Shown one piece after another: positions 1 to 7,128 of a stretch of DNA of 14,453 nucleotides (position 1 is its first letter; the number at the start of each line of letters is the position of its first letter). The stretch spans positions 1-14,453 of the forward strand of contig PJAB01001441.1 of NCBI GenBank assembly GCA_002887195.1, read 5' to 3'. The stretch is from Chrysochromulina parva (Eukaryota; Haptophyta; Prymnesiales; Chrysochromulinaceae). Position numbers and translations under genes: made by a program. The notes under the pieces are model-generated. The model searched no databases and had not been told where the DNA came from. It saw only the letters and a program-made list of their open reading frames with translations.

Positions 1-125
1 TGGACTCAGCTTCAACGGGCGGCATGCATCTCGCGACCGACACGGCGCTGTGGACTCAGCTTCAACGGGCGGCATGCATCTCGCGACCGACACGGCGCTG
101 TGGACTCAGCTTCAACGGGCTGCAT
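1..125. repeat. 50-bp tandem repeat at left edge
   Basis: Positions 1-50 and 51-100 are identical 50-bp units beginning tggactcagcttcaacggg. A third unit starts at 101 and diverges after about 20 bp. The array probably continues to the left of the window. It lies just downstream of the ATRX stop codon, so it is 3' UTR, intergenic, or part of a further intron/exon of that gene. Each unit contains gcatgc, which also occurs in several ATRX acceptor regions. Confidence 0.85.
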
Positions 126-131
126 GCAACC

Positions 132-3100
132 TCACGGCGCCGCGCTCGCTTCGGGCGCCACCGGCGCCACCGGCGGCGCCACCGGCGTCGCGACCGCCGA
201 GGGAGCACTCCATGGAGTCCAGAGGCAGCCACCCGGAAGATTAGGATCCGCGCACTTGAGGAATCCGTAGTCCTCCGACGGGATGTCCCGGCCGCACTGG
301 CACGCGCCGAGACGCGCGCGCACCCGAACCTGGTAGCGCATCTGATCGGACAGGTTCTTCTTGGAGATGATCGACGAGGGCTTGACGCATTTCTTCGGGT
401 TGCGCCACTCGTCGTCCGGTCCGGGCGTCGTCTCGCCGTCGAAGCCACGCCATTGGACGTGGTACACGCCTGCGTCCTGGATACACGAGCGCTTGGGTAG
501 AGTGACACCATTGGACTGCAGGCCGCACTCCTCGCCGTGCATCGTAAAGTGCAGATGGCCGGCCGTCTCCATACGCTTCACGAGCGGCGCCGCGGGCGGC
601 AGCAGGCAGAGCGCCTTGCATTTGATGCAAGTCATGCTGAGGTGACTCCATTGGATATTCGAATGGTCGTGCTGACAGAACTCGCAGATCGCGTGGTCGC
701 GGGGCATCAAGTTCAGGTCCTTAAACAGATCGTTCTCGGCGTCCTCCTGGTCGACCGTGTTCAGCTGCTCCTCCTCTCCCTCGAGCCGCTGAGTACGCAG
801 GCGATCAGAGAGGCGATCAGAGAGGCGATCAGAGAGGCGATCAGAGAGGCCATCAGGGGCCATCAGAGTGCGCTCAGTGGTCATCAGGGGCCATCGGCGG
901 CCATCAGAGGTCATCAGCGGCACCTTATCGTGATCGTCCACCGCCAGCAGGAAGGTTCCACAGCTCTGTGCCACGTCACTCAGCCATGCCTCGCGCGGCA
1001 ATTGGCTGATTGCATGCGCGTGCTGCGAAGGCGGCGCGGGCGGTGTGAACGGAATAGGGCGCCAAAGGTCCTTGAGCTCTTCCTTGGTGAAGGTCGAATC
1101 GTGCGTCTGTTCATCGAGCACCCGACCCGCGAGCTGCAGCTTGACCACCTGCTGCCGATAGAGGCACTGCTCGAAGCCCTCGGCGATCAACCGGTAGACG
1201 AACACGGGCTTCGTCTGGCCGTACCGGTAGGCGCGGAAGACAGCCTGCGTGTCATTCGAAGGGTTCCAAGAGGCATCGAAGACGATCACGCGTGAGGCGG
1301 CAGCGAGGTTCAGTCCTTGGCCCCCTGCCCGAGTCGAGATGAGGAAGAGGCGAAGCTTGAGCGCTGGCTGGTTGAAGTGCTGCGAGACGAGGAGCCATCG
1401 GGGCTCGTCAGAGGCACTTCGAGGCGCTTAGAGGCACTTAGAGGCGCTTAAAGGCGCACTTAGAGGCACTCAGAGGCACTTAGAGGCACTCAGAGGCACT
1501 CAGAGGCACTCAGAGGCACTCAGAGGCACTTAGAGGCACTCAGAGGCACTCAGAGGCACTTAGAGGCACTCAGAGGCACTCAGAGGCACTCAGAGGCACT
1601 TAGAGGCACTCAGAGGCACTCAGAGGCACTCAGAGGCACTCAGAGGCACTCAGAGGCACTTAGAGGCAATCTCGTCTCTCACCTGGATCATCACATCACG
1701 CTCATCGGCATCGCATGTGCCGTCAAAGCGCATGTAGTCGAGCCCGCGCTGCCATCCCGCGTTCGCCCGATCGGCGCCGCCACCGCCCTCAGCAGCCGCA
1801 GCCGCGCCGTTGTCAGCCAAGGTGGAGCTGCCGTGTGCCTCCTTGAGAAGGCGCCGTGGAGATGGGGCGAGCTTGAGGACCTCTTCAAGTACCGACAGCA
1901 CCTCAAGCGACTGCGAGAGAGTGAGTGAGAGAGAGTGAGAGTGAGTGAGAGAGAGAGAGGAAGGAAGAGCACCTTCTCATCAGAGGGCCATCAGAGGGCC
2001 ATCAGATGGTAATCAGGGGGCAATCTCACCTGCGAGAAGAGGAGCACCTTCTCATCAGCGAGGACCGCCTGCCTCAGGATCTCGAGCGTGATGGCCACCT
2101 GGCGGGGGAGATCGCGGGGGAGATCGAGCAAGAAGCACTCAATGGTCATCAGAGTGGCACTTAGAGGGGCCATCGGAGGCACTTTGGAGGGGCAATCAAA
2201 GGCAATCAAAGGCAATCAAATGCAATCAAAGGCAATCAAAGGCACTAACCTTTCCCGAGAGGTCGGGCGCGAAGATGCGTTCGCGTGGCTGACCCGCGGC
2301 CGGCCACAACCCCTCCCACCACTGCGAGGGAAGGACAGACGGCCCGTCATCTACCGGTAGCACGTCGAGCTCGGCCGCGTCAATGGCGGCGGCGGCCGCG
2401 GCGGCGGCGGCCGCGCGCTTGCCCGCGGGCTTGGAGGCGACGTCACGAGCATGCAGGAGGAGCATGGCGGGGTGCTCGAAGACGCGCTTGAGCGTGTGCT
2501 GGAAGGTAAAGATCTTCTTATCGGACTGCTGCTCGAGCGCGTGATTGTACCTGCAATCATCCAAGAGGGCAATCAGTGAGGGCAATCAGTGAGGGCAATC
2601 AGTGAGGGCGATCAAAGTGTCCATCGTGGAGTACTACTCAGAGGTCCATCCGATCCCAGCGACGCTCATGCTTACAGGCGGCGCTGCGGCTCTGAGAGCT
2701 TCACTGTGAGGACGACGTCATATCTCGGGGGCAGGGTGCGGAAGAGGATGTCGACCGACGCGCGCTGCACGAGGCTATCCAGCTTCTTCGCCAGTGTGAA
2801 GACCCGTCGATTCATCTGGCGCTTCATCATCTTCTGCTGATCGTCCTCGGTGCCTCCTTGTCGGTACTGTCCGTTGGTGATGTGGTCCATGTACAGCTTC
2901 TTGAAGGCGCTGATCTCGCCCAGCTTGCCTGCATGCAAAGGCAATCCATCTCACTTAGTAGCCCATGAAGATGCAATTGATGGCACTCGCCGCCCGGGCG
3001 CGCCCATCAGCATACCCGGAGAGACGAAATCGACCATGTGGTAGTACTCAACCAGATTGTTCTGGAGCGGCGTGCCCGTGAGGAGCACGCGCTTGCGCGT

Positions 3101-4716
3101 GGCCACGCGCGCAAGCGCTTTGGATAGCGTCGCGCCGTCGTTCTTGATGCGATGGGCCTCGTCCATGACGAAGAGGTCGGGGCCAGGCGCGAGCAGCAGC
3201 CTCTCGAACTCGATGTGAGGGTCGTCGTACCTGCATGCAAAAGGGCCACCAGAGGCCATCCGGGATCATTAGTGGCCACCAGAGGTCATCAGTGGCCATC
3301 CCCTGCTCGAGGAATGCATGCAAAAGGGCCATCAGAAGCCACCAGGCGGGGGCCACCAGACGGGCCCTCCGAGGCCCTCAGTCCGATACGGCGCGTGTGC
3401 TCGATACGGCGCTCGAGCCTGCATCCAACGTCATCAGGGGCCATCAGGAATCGTGCTCAAGACGGCGCTCTCCACTCGACGGTGCGGCGGCGGGGATGTC
3501 GTACCCAAGCTCAGCGGCGTACGCGCCCGAGGCGGAGGCGGCCGCCTGCTTCGCCTGCTTCTTCGGATCGACCAGCTTCCAGAAAAAGTCGTGCGTCATG
3601 ATGAGCGGCCCTCCGTGGGCACGCCACAGGCGTAACGTCTCGAGCTGCGCTGTTGAACTGCGCGCCGAGAGCACGAAGGGAATGGCAGTTCGAGGGCAAT
3701 AAGAGGGCAATTAGAGGGCAGTTAGAGGGCAGTTCGAGGGCAGTCAAAGGGAAATCACACGCCATCAGGACGGCATCAGACGGAATGGTAAACGCCATCA
3801 GAAGGCACTCGCCTGCTCGCCGAGAGCACCCACGCAATCAGAAGCAATCAGAAGAGGCAATCAAGAGGCAATTAACGGCACTCACCTGCTCGCCGAGAGC
3901 ACGAAGCAGTGGATGGGCTCGTGGCTTTGCACCCATCGCGTCCACTCCGAGCGCCACTGCGTCACCACTGCGCGCGGAACGAGGATCAAAGCCGTAGAAG
4001 GGCGCGGCGGGCGCTCATCGCCCCGGTCGCGCGCCTCCTCGCGACCATTCTTGTACCTGAGGAGGGAGGCCATCCGGGGGCCGTCAGAAGGCCATCCGAG
4101 GGCCATCAGAAGGGCATAAGATGGGCATCAGATGGCATCAGATGGCTTTCAGATGGCTTTCAGATGGCGATCAGAGGGCCATCCGAGGGCCATCCGAGGC
4201 CGATCAGCGTACTGCACATAATCGACCCCGCGCTCATTACGCGCGCGTGCGAGGGCCGTGTGCACGAACGCAATCACGGTGAGCGTCTTGCCCAGCCCCA
4301 TCGAGTGTGCCAACACGGCGCCGTGGTCGTTACGCCGAGGCTGCTGTGCCGTCTCGGGTCGCTTCGCTTGCATCACGGCTTGCCAGAGGAACTTGACGCC
4401 GTCCCACTGGTGAGGCTTGAGTTGGCTCGCTATGAAGGGCGCGACGCTCACCTGCCAGGCGCAAGCAGGCGCAAGCAGGCACGCAATCGGGCGTCATCAG
4501 GGACGCAATCGGGCGCCATCAGGCGCGCATCGGGCGCCATCAGGCTGGCTCACCACGGGCAGCTCGCGTCGCGTCGAGCCAACGCGTGCCGTGGCGGAGG
4601 ACCAGAGCACTAGATCGCTCTGCACGAGTGGCTCCACTGCCCCACTGCGGGCGGGACGGAGTGGTGAGGTCCACACGCCCGCGGGAAGGGGGGGCGTGCG
4701 CGGCGCGGCGGCAGCA

Positions 4717-4747
<31 letters not shown>

Positions 4748-7128
4748 CGGTGGCGGCGTCGGCTGCGGTGGCTGCCTGCTTGGCCAGCACGCGCGCCAAA
4801 GCGTTCTTCTCCCTCAGCGCCCGAGCCTCGCGTGCCTTGGCACGTGCCGCTTGTTCGGCGCTGCACCGCTCCCGCAGAGTGTGGAGCGGCGCTGGATCGC
4901 ACTTGAAGCAAAGCCACGGATCCGAGGCGCGCACCGCCTCCACCGCCTTCGTGCCCAGGTTGAGACGGACACATCCCTCGCACACTGCCTGCCCGCACTC
5001 GGCGCCGTCACACATGAAGAGCTCGCTCGAGCCGAGTGCATGGCAGTTGCCGTGGCACCAGCAGCAGACCTCCGAGTCCGAGGAGCTCTCCGACGGCGTG
5101 CCTCCCTCCGCCACTGGAGCCGCTGTGGGAAATGGAGCCGCTGTGGAAAATGGAGCCGCTGTGGGGAATGGAGCCGCTGTGGGAGCCGCGGATGGCGGCG
5201 GCGACGGCAGCGGCGTGCCGTCGGAGGCGAGCTTGCCGCCCGCGTCCTCATAGCAGTACAGGCACACGGCCACACCGAGCAGCGGGTGTGAACAGACAAG
5301 CACGCACTCGTACAGCGGCTGATGGCAGCTAGTACACTCCGGGTGATGCGTGGCGCTCGCGACGGCGCGCGACTGGAGCGCCGCACCGTCGCGTCCCGCG
5401 CCCACGACGGCGCTGGTGGCGCGCCGATCGGCACGCCGGTTGAAGATCAGGTGAGAGAGGTCGCTTTCGGCCTCGAAGGCGCGCCGTACTGCGCGCTTCG
5501 AGGGGCGCACGCCACCTCCGATCGCCGCATGCATTCCGAGGCCCTCTTCCTCGTCGCTCTCGTCTCCGTCCTCTTCGTGCTCGACGCCGCCCGCGTCGTC
5601 GTCGTCGTCGTCGTCGTCGAGGCCGCCCACCTCGTCCACCTCCAGCGCACCCTCCACTGCAAGCTCCACCTGCAACGTCGCCACGTCATCCGGCCGTTTC
5701 GCCTTATACATGCGCTTGAGCGCCGCCGCGTCCTGCGTGCGTCGAAGCCCCTCAGTCCAGCCCGTGAAACCGCTCGCGCCTCGCTCGAGCACCTGCCACC
5801 CCCAGTCCAATGCGCGAGGGTGCAAAGGGCTCAGACGCCATCGGAAGCCATCAGGCGCCATCAGGCGCCATCAGGCGCCATCAGACGCCATCAGAGGTCA
5901 TCAGGCGCAATCAGACGCCATCGGAAGCACTCAGACGCAATCCGTCGCAATCCGTCGCAATCCGTCGCAATCAGCAGCACTCCGTCGCCATCAGCAGCAC
6001 TCACCTTGCCATGCTTCTTGGCCACCGGAGCGCGTGCGTCCAGCTCCGCCTCCGCCGCGCACACGTAGCACAGGCCGCGCTCCGCTTCCACAAGGTCAGT
6101 CGCCATCAGGGCGTGCCGTGCGCGGCATTTGCGGCACAGCTCACCCGTCGTTGCCGTCACGTGACCCTGGCCGTCCTCCAGTTCCATGCCCTCCTCCTCG
6201 TCGCCCTCCTCGTCGCCCTCCTCGCCGCCTTCCTCGCCGCCCGCGGCGCCGCCCGCGGCGCGTGCCCGGCGGCGGCCGCGTGCTCGGTTCGCCTCGTACC
6301 TGTGGGGAAGAGGGGCGCCGTGATGAGCACATGCATGCGCCGCGCGTCGTCCCGGGCGCGTCGTCCGCGAGCGTACTTCCTCTCGAGCTCGATTACGGAG
6401 AAGCCCGCTGCCTCGAGCTCGTCGGCCGCTTCCGCCCACGCACGGATCGCCTCCTCGTGCACCTCGAGCAACGCCTCCTCATAGTCCCGGAGCGCATCCT
6501 CCATGAGCGCAGAGAAGTCATCGACGCCAGCGCGCGCCTCGCGAAGCTCATTCAGAAGCTCGCGCTCGGCCGCGAGCCGCTCAGGCAACACCGCCTGGTG
6601 AAAATCGCCCAGGCGGCGCCTGTCCGACCCGCGCTCGAGCATGAGCACCGCATCATCGTGCGCCTCCTTCTTGGCAAAGTAATCGTCGATCAGCGCCTGC
6701 TGCTCCTCCTCACTCAGCTGGCGCAGCTCCTCCAGGTGTGCTGGGTCGACCTCGCTGTCGTCATCGTTGCCGACCGAGTAGGCGCGGCGCTCCTCGGGCA
6801 TGGGCGGCGCAGCCGGAGGAGGCGCTGCGCTCGAGGAGGCAACCGACACGGGCTCGATGCGGCGCGGAACCTTGTTTGGAGGCGCCACACTGCCTGCGGC
6901 AGATTGGCCCGCATTCTCCGCCTCGGCGGCTGGTCGCTTCATCGTGCTCTCCTTCTTCGTTTCTTCGCCGGTGGGCGTACCGAGCATGCCGGGCATTCCA
7001 AGCGAGCCACCCGAGATGCCTCCGAATCCGAGCCACCCAACATTGGCACCCGAGATCTCAGACATGCGTGACAACCAGGATGATCGCGCTCTGACTTCGG
7101 CGGGACGCGCGGTTTCACGGCGCTGCAT
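132..7128 (-). CDS. ATRX: ATRX-type SNF2 chromatin remodeller with ADD domain (13 exons)
   Basis: This is an ATP-dependent DNA translocase acting on nuclear chromatin; ATRX family ADD domains read histone H3 tails. The exons, in coding order, are 7128-6377, 6299-6005, 5792-4554, 4451-4213, 4056-3886, 3657-3505, 3230-3016, 2928-2676, 2550-2250, 2098-2030, 1910-1683, 1379-924 and 788-132, giving about 1675 residues. I see a coiled-coil N-terminus (about 120-265), an acidic tract, a CxxC pair (306/328), the ADD domain (about 502-648: HPECTSC, then CCWCHGNC to WLCFKC), motif I HSMGLGKT (811-818), DEAH (973-976), LTGTPLQNN (about 1000-1007), STRAGGQGLNL (1320-1330) and QAVFRAYRYGQ (1350-1360). The ADD plus LKPHQWDGVKFLW and LAHSMGLGKT point to ATRX rather than other SNF2 families. 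Start: ATG 7128 has G at -3; ATG 7065 is an in-frame alternative. The exon 6 donor could instead be the upstream GTACGCC in the same phase. The 3' end is less sure, because a TTGCATGCAG acceptor-like site lies just past the stop. Confidence 0.9.
789..923 (-). repeat. ATRX intron 12, CTGAT decamer/12-mer array
   Basis: The inferred intron is 135 nt, with donor AAG|GTGCCG (weak) and acceptor GTACTCAG|CGG. It begins with decamers such as CTGATGACCT and ends with four copies of a 12-bp unit CTCTGATCGCCT. It has no stop and is a multiple of three, so it could be translated (giving SDRL x4). I call it an intron because its content matches the other introns and because it interrupts the region C-terminal to motif VI. 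Confidence 0.65.
1380..1682 (-). repeat. ATRX intron 11, large decamer minisatellite
   Basis: This 303-nt intron has donor CAG|GTGAGA and acceptor TCTCGCAG|CAC. From about 1411 to 1670 it is some 26 units of a decamer, CTGAGTGCCT or CTAAGTGCCT on the coding strand. The two variants differ at one base and alternate irregularly. The ends carry GAGACGAG near the donor and CTCGTCTC near the acceptor, which are reverse complements. Splicing joins DVMIQ to HFNQPALKLR in phase 0, as expected for SNF2 helicase lobe 2. Confidence 0.9.
1911..2029 (-). repeat. ATRX intron 10, with copy of exon 10 end and CT-rich tract
   Basis: This 119-nt intron has donor CAG|GTGAGA and acceptor CTCTCGCAG|TCG, phase 0. 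It holds a few CTGATGGCCC units, then a 17-bp exact copy (1967-1983) of sequence from exon 10 (2042-2058), then a long CTCACT/CTCTCT pyrimidine tract that ends in the acceptor. The join gives VLLFSQ-SLEVLSVLEE, as expected for SNF2 lobe 2. Confidence 0.88.
2099..2249 (-). repeat. ATRX intron 9, TTGATTGCCT decamers in phase with donor
   Basis: This 151-nt intron has donor AAG|GTTAGT and acceptor CCGCCAG|GTG, phase 0. Five decamers of type TTTGATTGCC (2191-2240) run without a phase break into the donor block GGTTAGTGCC (2241-2250). Near the acceptor a 12-bp unit GATCTCCCCCGC is duplicated, forming the pyrimidine tract. The join gives APDLSGK-VAITLEILRQ, a conserved SNF2 position. Confidence 0.88.
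2551..2675 (-). repeat. ATRX intron 8, 13-bp repeat
   Basis: This 125-nt intron has donor CGCCT|GTAAGC and acceptor GATTGCAG|GTAC, phase 2. It contains three copies of a 13-bp unit CTGATTGCCCTCA between about 2565 and 2610. The spliced codon is CT|G, giving SEPQRRL-YNHALEQQ. Confidence 0.88.
2929..3015 (-). other. ATRX intron 7
   Basis: This 87-nt intron has donor CCGG|GTATGC and acceptor TTTGCATGCAG|GC, phase 1. It shows only degenerate members of the CTGAT/TTGCC family and no clear array. The spliced codon is G|GC, giving MVDFVSPG-KLGEISAFKK, which matches the SNF2 order of motifs. Confidence 0.88.
3231..3504 (-). repeat. ATRX intron 6, degenerate CTGATGGCC units and duplicated acceptor region
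   Basis: This 274-nt intron has donor CTTGG|GTACGAC and acceptor TTTTGCATGCAG|GTACGAC, phase 2. The intron and the following exon both begin GTACGAC (7 nt identical). The 17-bp sequence tgcatgcaaaagggcca occurs at 3232-3248 and again at 3315-3331, so the acceptor region is duplicated 83 bp upstream. Units such as CTGGTGGCC and CTGATGACC fill the rest. An upstream donor (GTACGCC) would keep the same phase and shorten exon 6. Confidence 0.82.
3658..3885 (-). repeat. ATRX intron 5, bounded by a duplicated exon end
   Basis: This 228-nt intron has donor GCGAGCAG|GTGAGT and acceptor GCGCGCAG|TTC, phase 2. The 21-bp exon 5 end at 3886-3906 reappears at 3658-3678 (one mismatch), exactly one intron length away, so donor and acceptor sit at homologous points. 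A third copy at 3804-3829 matches 3877-3902 at 25 of 26 bases. The rest is TTGATTGCC/CTAATTGCCCT decamer-family sequence. Confidence 0.87.
4057..4212 (-). repeat. ATRX intron 4, 11-bp repeat
   Basis: This 156-nt intron has donor GTGCA|GTACGC and acceptor CCTCCTCAG|GTAC, phase 2. It holds about 13 units of roughly 11 bp (CTGATGGCCCT, CGGATGGCCCT, CTGAAAGCCAT) that start five bases inside the donor. Intron and next exon both begin GTAC. The join gives DYVQ-YKNGREEARD. Confidence 0.88.
4452..4553 (-). repeat. ATRX intron 3
   Basis: This 102-nt intron has donor CCCGTG|GTGAGC and acceptor GCCTGGCAG|GTGAGC, phase 0. Intron and next exon share GTGAGC (6 nt). The content is CCTGATGGCGCC and CCCGATTGCG units plus two CCTGCTTGCG decamers before the acceptor. 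Confidence 0.87.
5117..5195. repeat. 18-bp coding minisatellite inside the ADD domain
   Basis: About four copies of an 18-bp unit, ggagccgctgtgggaaat with variants, lie in ATRX exon 3. They encode an Ala/Pro/Thr-rich linker (TAAPFP-type repeats, about residues 551-574) between the GATA-like finger and the PHD finger of the ADD domain. The period is a multiple of three, so copy number can change without a frameshift. Confidence 0.85.
5793..6004 (-). repeat. ATRX intron 2, 17 decamers in exact phase with the donor
   Basis: This 212-nt intron has donor GGCAAG|GTGAGT and acceptor GGTGGCAG|GTG, phase 0. From the GT at 6004 to about 5835 it divides into 17 units of exactly 10 bp, starting GTGAGTGCTG, CTGATGGCGA, CGGAGTGCTG. 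Later units include CGGATTGCGA and CTGATGGCGC. There is no indel between units. Confidence 0.9.
6300..6376 (-). other. ATRX intron 1
   Basis: This 77-nt intron has donor AGGAA|GTACGC and acceptor CCCCACAG|GTACGA, phase 2. It has no decamer array. It is needed to shift from the exon 1 frame to the exon 2 frame. Intron and next exon both begin GTACG. The join gives ELERK-YEANRARGRRR. Confidence 0.85.

Noticed and set aside
132..1289. Separate helicase C-terminal gene or pseudogene fragment
   Set aside because: The frame begins in the middle of helicase motif VI and joins by splicing to upstream exons that carry motifs I to V.
1411..1670. CRISPR-like array
   Set aside because: The units are 10 bp, contiguous and have no unique spacers; the segment lies inside a well-supported spliceosomal intron.
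4497..5861. Separate stand-alone PHD-finger gene on the minus strand
   Set aside because: It is ATRX exon 3 with intron read-through on both sides; the phases join exactly to exons 2 and 4.
5710..7071. 453-residue open frame on the plus strand
   Set aside because: It lies opposite ATRX exons 1-3 and introns 1-2, is low-complexity Arg/Pro-rich, and matches no family; GC-rich antisense shadow.
132..7128. Broken SNF2 pseudogene with many frameshifts
   Set aside because: Every frame change coincides with a GT-AG pair, phases agree, and all helicase motifs are intact, so introns explain it better than decay.
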